From NCBI GenBank assembly GCA_003663055.1, contig QMZF01000040.1, positions 1 through 7,319 on the forward strand: a stretch of DNA of 7,319 nucleotides. Direction: 5' to 3'. Of this stretch, positions 1-6,216 are shown piece after piece; the stretch's first letter is position 1; the number at the start of each line of letters is the position of its first letter. The notes beneath the pieces were generated by a model. That model was given only the letters and a program-made list of their open reading frames with translations. It was not told where the DNA came from and did no database searches. The position numbers and the translations under genes are program-made. Origin of the DNA: Archaeoglobales archaeon (GTDB lineage Archaea > Halobacteriota > Archaeoglobi > Archaeoglobales > Archaeoglobaceae).

Positions 1-115
1 CTTCTTTCAGGATGTCTTCTGCGGTATAGTTCTGTTCTGTCGTTGCTTGGGGAGATTGAATACAGCCACAAAGAACTAAAGCTAGGACCAAAAGAGCTGG
101 AACGTTTTTCATCAT
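1..115 (-). CDS. Secreted lipoprotein, N-terminal fragment (gene runs off the left edge)
   Basis: Only the first 38 codons are present. They encode a classical lipoprotein signal peptide: two initial Met and a Lys, a hydrophobic stretch (about residues 5-15, ALLVLALVL), then the lipobox L15-C16-G17-C18, with Cys18 as the expected lipidated residue. It is followed by a polar Ser/Gln/Thr-rich linker and the start of a helix (TAEDILKE). The protein is therefore expected to be exported and anchored to the outer face of the membrane. Two ATGs sit in tandem (113-115 and 110-112). A GGTG at 122-125 on the minus strand gives a reasonable Shine-Dalgarno with a six-base spacer to the first ATG. It lies 63 bases downstream of the UPF0182 gene on the same strand, so co-transcription is possible, although a T-rich terminator-like tract lies between. 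The opening helix resembles the mature start of archaeal LolA-like lipoproteins, but too little is present to assign a family. Confidence 0.72.
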   Translation of the reverse strand, partial: MMKNVPALLVLALVLCGCIQSPQATTEQNYTAEDILKE

Positions 116-132
116 AAAGCGCACCAAAATTT

Positions 133-156
133 CTTAAACACAAAAACTAAAAAACC
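133..156 (-). terminator. T-rich tract after the UPF0182 gene
   Basis: Read on the minus strand, the bases after the UPF0182 stop codon contain successive T runs (TTTTTT, TTTTT, TTT) separated by one or two other bases. Archaeal RNA polymerase commonly terminates at such tracts without a hairpin, and no stem is visible here. The same tract could also supply weak TATA-like boxes (TTTAAG at 133-138) for the lipoprotein gene downstream, so the assignment is tentative. Confidence 0.4.
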
Positions 157-178
157 TTGCTGGATGGGTAAGATAGTG

Positions 179-3010
179 CTAGCGTTTGGGTATTATCCTT
201 ATCGTTTGATTTGCTAAAACGGGAATTCTCTGCACTTCTTTTCCTTCTTCATCGTATATTACTATTTCCGCAATAACTGTAACCTTTTTCTCTCCCGATA
301 CTGTAATCGGAACGACTTCTGCCTTCCAGCTCACAGCTTTAAGCACAGACTTCTCTAGCGTATCATCCCAGACGACCATATCACCTCTAATTGGATCGTG
401 GTAAACCGTTATTACCTTCTTTAGTTCTGGCAAAGCGGATGTAGCGGAACTTATATACACAGGCTCGATGTAGAGAAGCGATCCCCTAACGGGAAGTATC
501 AAAAGGTTTCCCCTGATAACACTGGAACCTCTCTGCCCCCAGAGAGTCATCTTCTCCGAAATCTCTGGATTCTGGCTAATTCTTGACTCAGCCTGCATTG
601 GCCCATAGACTAGAACCTCCTTAGGAAACTCGTAAACTACAAACTTTCCGTAATCTTCGTCCTGCATTACACCGATCCACGCGATCATGTTCTCCTTGTT
701 TGCCGGTGTTAGGGGAACCATGAGAACGAACTGCGTTCCCTTATCCGTTTCAAGAATAACGTTATAGCACCTCATAGGAATAGGAGTTTCACCAAAGAGT
801 TCCTTCGCAATCACCCACCTATCCTCTTTTCCATAAAAAACCGCAATGTTCCTCATGTGGTAGTCTCCGAACTTCTGAACCTGGAGCGTAAAGAGATCTA
901 CGGGATACCTGAAGTGCTTTCTGTAATCGTTTGCCTGCAACGCGGATTTAAACAGCTTTGGATAAATTCTCTTGTACGTTTTTATCAGAGGGTCTTCTTT
1001 TACAGTAAAGTACTCAATTGTGCCGTTCTTTGCATCTATTATCACCTTTACCGAATCCCTAACATAGTTAACCCTCAGCTTTCCAAGTTTTCCCGGTTCG
1101 GAGTAAGGAAAAGCGTCGCTGAAAGCAATGCCGTTTATCATCCACTTGAGCTCGCCGTTATGGATAAATATGTACGGATCGCTGTCGTAGTACAGGAATG
1201 GAGCTATCTTTTGAGCTCTTTCCATGATATTCCTGTAGATCATCAGCCTGCTCTGATCGGTTATGTATCTGGAGAGCCATATGTTGATTGGGTCCAAGTT
1301 GCATGCAATGACGAATTTTTTGAAGGTGGAATCGATCCTTATTCCACCAGAACCATCGTAGTGCGTGTAAACGTTCTCCTCTCCTCTTGGATAGTCGAAC
1401 TCTTCTTGAAGAGTGTTGGCGATTACGTAATGATTTGTTAGCTCGCCGTAGTAAATTTGAGGCTGCCTAACTTCTAATTCCGGAAAGAGTGAAACGGGCG
1501 GTATATCTTTCACGTAAAGTATCGGCATACCCTCGTCATCTACCTTGTTCACAGGGTTGATTGCAATTCCGTAGCCGTGAGTGTAAACCAGGTGCTTGTT
1601 CACCCACGTTCGTGCTTGAACTGGCAATCCCTTTACGTTGAGTTCTCTTGCAGTAATCAAGACCTGAGTTTCGTTACCATCTATCCAGTATCTGTCAACG
1701 TCGACATCGTGCATGTCGTAGTAAAGTCTTAGGGACTGCTTCTGCTGAAGAACCAGCCTTACAGCCCTCCAGTCAAGGATCTTTGCATTCTTTATCGACG
1801 GCGAGTTAACAACGTCTTCATCCAAAACCGCATTTGGATTGTACGGAATCTCCTGAAATTCGTCGAGTCCGTAAGCGTACCTCGTAAAGTTGATGTTGTA
1901 ACCAATGTAGACAGCTTCTCTCTGCAGTTCGCTCGGGGCAACTATAAAGCTTTGAACCGTAAAGCTAGCGAATGCTCCGGCAATGAATATGCCTGAAATC
2001 ACAAGTAAGGGCAGGAAAAACTTCAGCAGCTCATCGCTAAGCTTTACATCTTTAATAAAAAAAGTAACAACGACTGAAATAAGAGTTGTAACAGAAAGGA
2101 CTCTCCACACCCATATCCAAACGTGGACGTCTGTGTAACCAGCTCCATAGACAACTCCAAGTTCGCTCCAAAGTACGCTGTACTGCTTGAACCAGAAAAC
2201 TACTGAGAGTGTTACAAAAAAGCAGCAAAACAGTAGGTGGATTAGGTCTTTTAAATCCTTAAACACCTCTTTTGCACTCAAATAGCCTTCTCCAACGACA
2301 ACAATGCACAAAGTAGCGATCCAGATAACAGTTAAAGCCAAGATGGTTATCAGAATATCGTTTATTATCGGAAGTGTAAAGACGTAGAAACTCACCTCAT
2401 TATTAAAAATGGGGTCTGACAAGCCAAAAGGTACCTGATTTTGGAATTTGAGCCAATCGAACCACAGATGCTCGCTTGTTGCCCAGGCAAATAAAAGCGA
2501 AATTAAAGCTGCTATGCTATTCCAGAGCCAGCTTTTTGGTTCGGTCCACTCTTTCAGCCTTTTATGAGCAATTCTCCAAATTATACACCATCCACCAAAA
2601 TCTGCAACGAAAGCTAAGATAAATATAAGAATTTTTGTTTTTAAATTTATCAAAAATATTTCAACGTACCCGACCGATTCGAACCACCAGTAGTCGAGTA
2701 AGAGAGGTGCTATGACCTTAAACCAGAGAATTTGCGGCATTATTAGGAAAAATATAGCGCACAAGGATACTTTCTTCCAATTTACAATAACTTTCGACTC
2801 TTCCTCAACTATCTTTACATCTAAGAGTAGAATATCTATTTCTCCCCTTTTGCGCTTTGAAATCTCAAGTACGAGCCATACTTCCCCTGTTAAGGTTTCT
2901 CCTACCTCCTTTACTCTCCCTCCAAGTCTTTTGACCTCCTCTACCAGCTTTCTTGCTTTCTCCTCACTTGCTAATATTTTAAGTTCCACCACTTCTTCTC
3001 TAAAAACCAT
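179..3010 (-). CDS. UPF0182 (COG1615) family polytopic membrane protein with extra N-terminal domain
   Basis: A 943-residue protein of the widespread but functionally uncharacterised UPF0182/COG1615 family. Hallmarks seen: LLLDYWWFESVGY (about 103-115), PFGLSDPIFNNEVSFYVFTLP (about 194-214), the TRYAYGLDEF segment (376-385), NPNAVLDEDVVNSPSIKNAK (391-410), DVDRYWIDG (437-445), ARTWVNKHLVYTHGYG (466-481), IYYGELTNHYVIANT (519-533) and SDAFPYSEPG (631-640). About seven membrane helices are visible, near residues 81-105, 124-147, 162-180, 215-240, 256-275, 296-319 and 330-350. Residues from about 351 to the end form one large soluble domain. An odd number of helices after a basic cytoplasmic N-terminus puts that domain outside the cell. 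Unusually, about 75 charged residues with a beta-alpha-beta look precede the first helix. The ATG at 3010 is preceded by AGGGGT with a six-base spacer. No GTG or ATG start lies close before helix 1. No catalytic motif is recognisable, and the function is unknown. The lipoprotein gene downstream suggests a cell-envelope role. Confidence 0.95.
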   Translation of the reverse strand: MVFREEVVELKILASEEKARKLVEEVKRLGGRVKEVGETLTGEVWLVLEISKRKRGEIDILLLDVKIVEEESKVIVNWKKVSLCAIFFLIMPQILWFKVIAPLLLDYWWFESVGYVEIFLINLKTKILIFILAFVADFGGWCIIWRIAHKRLKEWTEPKSWLWNSIAALISLLFAWATSEHLWFDWLKFQNQVPFGLSDPIFNNEVSFYVFTLPIINDILITILALTVIWIATLCIVVVGEGYLSAKEVFKDLKDLIHLLFCCFFVTLSVVFWFKQYSVLWSELGVVYGAGYTDVHVWIWVWRVLSVTTLISVVVTFFIKDVKLSDELLKFFLPLLVISGIFIAGAFASFTVQSFIVAPSELQREAVYIGYNINFTRYAYGLDEFQEIPYNPNAVLDEDVVNSPSIKNAKILDWRAVRLVLQQKQSLRLYYDMHDVDVDRYWIDGNETQVLITARELNVKGLPVQARTWVNKHLVYTHGYGIAINPVNKVDDEGMPILYVKDIPPVSLFPELEVRQPQIYYGELTNHYVIANTLQEEFDYPRGEENVYTHYDGSGGIRIDSTFKKFVIACNLDPINIWLSRYITDQSRLMIYRNIMERAQKIAPFLYYDSDPYIFIHNGELKWMINGIAFSDAFPYSEPGKLGKLRVNYVRDSVKVIIDAKNGTIEYFTVKEDPLIKTYKRIYPKLFKSALQANDYRKHFRYPVDLFTLQVQKFGDYHMRNIAVFYGKEDRWVIAKELFGETPIPMRCYNVILETDKGTQFVLMVPLTPANKENMIAWIGVMQDEDYGKFVVYEFPKEVLVYGPMQAESRISQNPEISEKMTLWGQRGSSVIRGNLLILPVRGSLLYIEPVYISSATSALPELKKVITVYHDPIRGDMVVWDDTLEKSVLKAVSWKAEVVPITVSGEKKVTVIAEIVIYDEEGKEVQRIPVLANQTIRIIPKR

Positions 3011-3019
3011 CTTCAGACC

Positions 3020-3042
3020 CCTTACAGTTCAATCCTTACAGT
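3020..3042. repeat. Nine-base direct repeat in the leader of the UPF0182 gene
   Basis: CCTTACAGT occurs at 3020-3028 and again at 3034-3042, a period of 14 bases. On the coding (minus) strand it reads ACTGTAAGG twice, ending 10 bases before the UPF0182 start codon. Each copy carries AAGG, and the copy nearest the gene extends into the probable Shine-Dalgarno AAGGGGT. It could be an operator or a duplicated ribosome-binding region; the sequence does not decide. Confidence 0.5.
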
Positions 3043-3056
3043 ATTGTGTCATTAAC

Positions 3057-3065
3057 GTATTTATC
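3057..3065 (-). promoter_or_regulatory. TATA-like box for the UPF0182 gene
   Basis: On the minus strand this reads GATAAATAC, an AT-rich element about 50 bases before the start codon. Transcription beginning about 25 bases further on would leave a leader of some 20-25 bases containing the direct repeat and the Shine-Dalgarno. The match to the archaeal TATA consensus is moderate and there is no clear BRE. Confidence 0.3.
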
Positions 3066-3162
3066 TGTACTCCGGTGGATATCTAGAGTCCTAATTTCTT
3101 ACAAAAGTGCAAAATTAAATTAAGTGAAACTCGTAAAGTGCTGGCAGATCCTGACTAAATTC

Positions 3163-3175
3163 GTTTAAACTTAAG
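3163..3175 (+). promoter_or_regulatory. AT-rich palindromic element, possible distal iorA promoter
   Basis: GTTTAAAC (3163-3170) is a perfect eight-base palindrome that runs into CTTAAG (3170-3175). It could be a TATA box giving a transcript with a leader of roughly 85 bases before iorA, or a regulator site in the divergent intergenic region. The rest of 3066-3250 shows no gene, stable hairpin or other clear signal. Confidence 0.25.
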
Positions 3176-3252
3176 GAAATCGGGGCATCAAGAGCGTCAG
3201 GCAGTTTTAGCTGATATCGTCCAATTGCAGAAACTAACAAAAACAGCAAGGA

Positions 3253-3265
3253 TTTTAAAAGGAGG
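3253..3265 (+). promoter_or_regulatory. TATA-like box abutting a perfect Shine-Dalgarno before iorA
   Basis: TTTTAAAA (3253-3260) is immediately followed by GGAGG (3261-3265). GGAGG is a perfect match to the archaeal anti-Shine-Dalgarno, but it lies 11 bases before the ATG at 3277 and 17 before the in-frame ATG at 3283. The first is on the long side of normal, which favours 3277 as the start. If TTTTAAAA is a TATA box, transcription would begin close to 3282-3283 and the mRNA would lack the Shine-Dalgarno. The two readings exclude each other for any one transcript. Confidence 0.5.
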
Positions 3266-3276
3266 CTAAGAGGGCG

Positions 3277-5211
3277 ATGACCATGCTCGAGGATGTCTTG
3301 AAAGAGTCGGGCAAAGTCTTCCTACTCGGAAATGAGGCCATCGCAAGAGGAGCACTCGAAGCGGGTATTGACGTTTTTGCAACCTATCCCGGTACTCCTT
3401 CATCGGAAATTGGCGATACTCTCAGCAAAGCTTGTAAAAAGCTTAAAGGTAGGCTTGATTTCATAATGGAGTATTCAGCAAATGAAAAAGTCGCTGTTGA
3501 GGTTGCTATGGCCGCTTCCCTTGCAGGAAAACGCGGAATGGCAGCGATGAAGCACGTCGGAGTTAACGTTGCCAGCGATACGCTCTTCAGCTTCGCTTAT
3601 ATAGGGGCAAGAGGTGGCTTCGTCCTCGTTTCCGCAGACGATCCGTCGATGCACAGCAGTCAGAATGAACAGGACAACAGATGGTACGGAATGGCTGCAA
3701 AGGTTCCGGTTATAGAACCTTCGAGCGTTCAAGAGGCAAAAGACTTCACGAAGTTCTGTTTTGAGCTTTCAGAGCGTTTTGAAGTTCCGATAATGCTTAG
3801 AACGTACACTAGGCTCAGTCATGCTAGTGGAATGGTTGAACTTAATCCTTTGCCGAGAAAGAGCTTAGATAAAGTTGAGTGGAGAAAGAATCCGGAGAGA
3901 GACGTGATCTTGCCAGCCCACGCAAGGAGACTCAAAGTAGAACTGGTGGAAAAGATGGAGAAGATTAAAAAGTACTTCTCCAGGTGGGACGGAAACTGGA
4001 TAGAAGATGGGGAAGGCAAAATCGGTGTAATTGCTTGCGGGCTGAGCTATGCGTATGCAAAAGAGGCGATGGACAGGCTTGGCGTAAGCCTGCCGGTTTT
4101 AAAGCTTTCATCCATGTACCCCCCACCGGAAGAGCTTATTTCCGAGTTCGCTTCTCGGCTCGACGGCGTAGTTGTTGTTGAGGAAGTAGACCCATTTATT
4201 GAAATGCATGTTAAAGCCCTCGGAATTAAAGTTTACGGAAAAACTAACGGTTATTTCCCCATGTATTATGAGTATAACGTGGCTGTAGTTGAAAAAGGGA
4301 TTGCAAAGGCTCTTGGCATAAAAACGAGCATCGACTACGATGCAGTACTTAGGAGGGCTGAGGAAATAGCCAAATTCGCTCCTCCACGTCCCCCCGTTTT
4401 CTGTCCTGGCTGTCCGCATGCAGCAACTTTCTACGCGATAAGGAAAGCCGTAAATCAAGTAGGCAATGCTGCACTTCCTAGCGACATAGGTTGCTACACC
4501 CTCGGAATAAATAGGCCGTTTGAAGGTGTTGACACTTGTGTCTGTATGGGCGCAAGCGTCGGAATAGCCTGCGGGCTGAGTTATGTTATCAAAGATCCCG
4601 TAATTGCAACCATAGGCGACTCCACGTTCTTTCATGCTGGCATACCAGCTTTGATCAACGCAGTCCACAATAAGCGCAAGCTTGTTCTTGTCGTCCTTGA
4701 CAATTCTACAACTGGCATGACCGGGCATCAGCCGCATCCTGGTATGGAGGAGAGGGGATGCGGCGAAGAGGGGAAGAATCTAAACATTGAGGATGTCGCA
4801 AAAGGAATAGGTGTTGATTTCGTTGAGGTTGTAAATCCGTATAACGTAAGAAAAACAATAGATGCCATAAAAAGGGCTATCGAGCACGATGGTGTTGCGG
4901 TTGTTGTTTCGAGAATGAAATGTTCTTTACTCTGGCAGAGGGAGAGAAGAAAAAAGGAGAAAAGAATACCTAAATATACCATCACAAAGGATTGTACGCT
5001 TTGTATGGAGTGTATAAATTCCTTTTTCTGCCCAGCAATTTACTTTATGGATGGGAAGGTTGCAATCGATGAAAACCTCTGCGTTGGCTGTGGTGTTTGC
5101 AGCAGAATTTGTCCAGAAAAAGCAATAAAAATCTGTCAGCAGGATATCTGCTGGTTGAGGGGAGGTGTTTGCAATAAAATATGCCCCGATGATGCTGTGA
5201 AGCTGAGGTAG
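3277..5211 (+). CDS. iorA: Indolepyruvate:ferredoxin oxidoreductase, alpha subunit (IorA)
   Basis: A 644-residue, oxygen-sensitive cytoplasmic enzyme subunit. With IorB it converts aryl pyruvates (indolepyruvate, phenylpyruvate) plus CoA to the aryl-acetyl-CoA and CO2, reducing ferredoxin; the substrates come from transamination of aromatic amino acids. Domains in order: an N-terminal 2-oxoacid oxidoreductase domain starting LLGNEAIARGALEAG (16-30) and ATYPGTPSSEIGD (35-47), with EYSANEKVAVE (65-75) and MKHVGVNVASD (91-101); a middle domain (about 245-345); and a C-terminal thiamine-diphosphate domain with CPGCPH (376-381) and GDSTF...NST (447-478). Iron-sulfur ligands follow: C573, C576, C579, C585 (CxxCxxCx5CP) and C602, C605, C608, C612 (CxxCxxCx3CP). 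The length matches archaeal IorA (about 640-650). Odd: a cysteine-rich tail (C620, C625, C632, C636) adds a third possible cluster motif. iorB is not adjacent; trm5 follows after 51 bases. Confidence 0.96.
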   Translation: MTMLEDVLKESGKVFLLGNEAIARGALEAGIDVFATYPGTPSSEIGDTLSKACKKLKGRLDFIMEYSANEKVAVEVAMAASLAGKRGMAAMKHVGVNVASDTLFSFAYIGARGGFVLVSADDPSMHSSQNEQDNRWYGMAAKVPVIEPSSVQEAKDFTKFCFELSERFEVPIMLRTYTRLSHASGMVELNPLPRKSLDKVEWRKNPERDVILPAHARRLKVELVEKMEKIKKYFSRWDGNWIEDGEGKIGVIACGLSYAYAKEAMDRLGVSLPVLKLSSMYPPPEELISEFASRLDGVVVVEEVDPFIEMHVKALGIKVYGKTNGYFPMYYEYNVAVVEKGIAKALGIKTSIDYDAVLRRAEEIAKFAPPRPPVFCPGCPHAATFYAIRKAVNQVGNAALPSDIGCYTLGINRPFEGVDTCVCMGASVGIACGLSYVIKDPVIATIGDSTFFHAGIPALINAVHNKRKLVLVVLDNSTTGMTGHQPHPGMEERGCGEEGKNLNIEDVAKGIGVDFVEVVNPYNVRKTIDAIKRAIEHDGVAVVVSRMKCSLLWQRERRKKEKRIPKYTITKDCTLCMECINSFFCPAIYFMDGKVAIDENLCVGCGVCSRICPEKAIKICQQDICWLRGGVCNKICPDDAVKLR

Positions 5212-5227
5212 CATGTAAGAGCAAAAA

Positions 5228-5245
5228 GTTTTACGTCTTTAATTT
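5228..5245 (+). promoter_or_regulatory. Possible promoter for the Trm5 gene in the iorA-trm5 gap
   Basis: The 51-base gap contains two TATA-like boxes, GTTTTAC (5228-5234) and TTTAATTT (5238-5245), and no Shine-Dalgarno before the ATG at 5263. Spacing of about 25 bases from the first box would place transcription start a few bases before the ATG, i.e. a nearly leaderless mRNA. The gap is also short enough for read-through from iorA, and its T-richness could reflect partial termination. Confidence 0.3.
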
Positions 5246-5262
5246 CTCGTATAATCAGAACA

Positions 5263-6090
5263 ATGTCGCTAAAGAAAATGCTTAAAGGAAAAGTAAGCGA
5301 TGAAGAACTTTCAAAAGTTAGGAGGAGCTTCGAGATAATTGGAGATGTTGTAGTAGTTGACATTCCCGATGAAATTCTACACCTCAAAGGCATGATAATC
5401 GATGCGATTCTTAAAAAGCACAAACACGTGAAAACGATTCTAAGAAAGACCGGAGAGGTCGGAGGAACGTACAGAGTAGCGAGATACGAAGTGATATACG
5501 GCAGCGAAACCGAGACAATCGCAAAAGAGCATGGCTGTCGATTTTTGCTCGATCCCACAAAAGTTTACTACTCCGTCAAGCTTTCGGGGGAGAGGGAAAG
5601 AATAATGAAGCTCGTTAAGCCCGGAGAACGCGTCCTCGTTATGTTTGCTGGAGTTGGCCCATTTGCGATAGTTATTGCCAAACATGCGAAGCCGTCAGAA
5701 GTTGTCGGTGTTGAGCTCAATCCAATAGCCGTCGAGTATTTTAAGAAAAACGTGGAACTTAACAAGGTAAAGAACGTAAAGGTTTATGCTGGAGATGTTC
5801 GCGAGGTAGTTCCAAAGCTGGAAGGGGAATTTGACCGAATTTTGATGCCTTCTCCCTACAACGCTGAAAGCTTTGTTGATATTGCAGCAATAAAGATTAA
5901 GGAAGGAGGTTATGTGCACTACTATACCTTTGCAGGCGTTGAAGAGGAGGAAGAGCTACCAAGGAGGGTTGAAGAGCTCTTTAAATCCTATGGCGTTGAA
6001 TGCAAGGCAGAATTCATGCGAGAGTGTGGAAACTTCGCTCCCTATGTAAACAGGTACGTTATCGACTTGAAAGTTATTAAGAAAAGTTAA
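5263..6090 (+). CDS. trm5: Trm5-family tRNA (guanine37-N1) / wyosine methyltransferase
   Basis: A 275-residue class I SAM-dependent methyltransferase of the archaeal Trm5 family, which methylates G37 next to the anticodon to protect the reading frame; some archaeal members also, or only, methylate the wyosine intermediate imG-14. Seen: the Trm5 D2 domain (SFEIIGDVVVVDIP, 22-35; TILRKTGEVGG, 58-68; GCRFLLDPTKVYYS, 91-104; ERERI, 110-114), the SAM motif MFAGVGPF (127-134), GVELNP (149-154), GDVREV (177-182), then DRILMPSPYNAESF (191-204) and GGYVHYYTF (215-223). It differs from canonical Trm5b: MPSPYNA replaces the catalytic NLP-type motif, a Val (126) stands where motif I usually has Asp, and the N-terminal D1 domain of the roughly 335-residue enzymes is absent. 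These traits point to the Trm5a (Taw21/Taw22) branch, by inference. The start at 5263 has no Shine-Dalgarno and is probably leaderless. The family is certain; the exact product is not. Confidence 0.9.
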   Translation: MSLKKMLKGKVSDEELSKVRRSFEIIGDVVVVDIPDEILHLKGMIIDAILKKHKHVKTILRKTGEVGGTYRVARYEVIYGSETETIAKEHGCRFLLDPTKVYYSVKLSGERERIMKLVKPGERVLVMFAGVGPFAIVIAKHAKPSEVVGVELNPIAVEYFKKNVELNKVKNVKVYAGDVREVVPKLEGEFDRILMPSPYNAESFVDIAAIKIKEGGYVHYYTFAGVEEEEELPRRVEELFKSYGVECKAEFMRECGNFAPYVNRYVIDLKVIKKS

Positions 6091-6103
6091 AGTTATTAGA
6101 AAA
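6070..6103. repeat. Imperfect tandem duplication across the trm5 stop codon
   Basis: AAAGTTATTA occurs at 6070-6079 and 6089-6098 (period 19), each followed within one or two bases by GAAAA. The first copy encodes the last residues of the protein, and the second begins within the TAA stop at 6088-6090. It looks like a small slippage duplication of the gene end. Confidence 0.5.
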
Positions 6104-6169
6104 TGATTGCTAATGTGCTGTACGCCGCCAATAGTGAAGCGCGAAATAAGTTGAATTAATAAAAAAACA

Positions 6170-6196
6170 AAGTCATCTTTAAGTCATCTTTAAATA
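6170..6196 (+). promoter_or_regulatory. TATA box within an 11-base tandem duplication, promoter of the TPR gene
   Basis: AAGTCATCTTTAA occurs at 6170-6182 and again at 6181-6193 (period 11). The second copy continues into TTTAAATA (6189-6196), an excellent archaeal TATA box centred about 25 bases before the ATG at 6217. That spacing, with no GGAGG-type site before the ATG, predicts a leaderless transcript. The first copy contributes a weaker box (CTTTAAG) one helical turn upstream, which would add a leader of about 11 bases. Confidence 0.65.
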
Positions 6197-6216
6197 CTCC
6201 TCTTCAAACTCGGATC

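Noticed and set aside
857..1441. A 194-codon plus-strand open frame opposite the UPF0182 gene
   Set aside because: It lies wholly antisense to a strongly recognisable gene, its translation resembles no protein family, and it has no promoter or ribosome-binding site. It is a shadow of the coding pattern on the other strand.
2712..3086. A 124-codon plus-strand frame rich in Ser, Thr and Pro
   Set aside because: It is antisense to the charged N-terminal domain of the UPF0182 protein. Ser/Thr/Leu-rich translations are what Glu/Lys-rich genes give on the opposite strand.
3011..3276. A small gene or structured RNA in the divergent intergenic region
   Set aside because: No open frame of useful length with a ribosome-binding site, no tRNA-like cloverleaf and no long hairpin was seen. 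Only promoter-like AT-rich boxes and a short direct repeat stand out.
4108..4737. A 209-codon minus-strand open frame opposite iorA
   Set aside because: It is antisense to the conserved thiamine-diphosphate domain of IorA and the translation is unstructured, with no family motif. It is a shadow frame.
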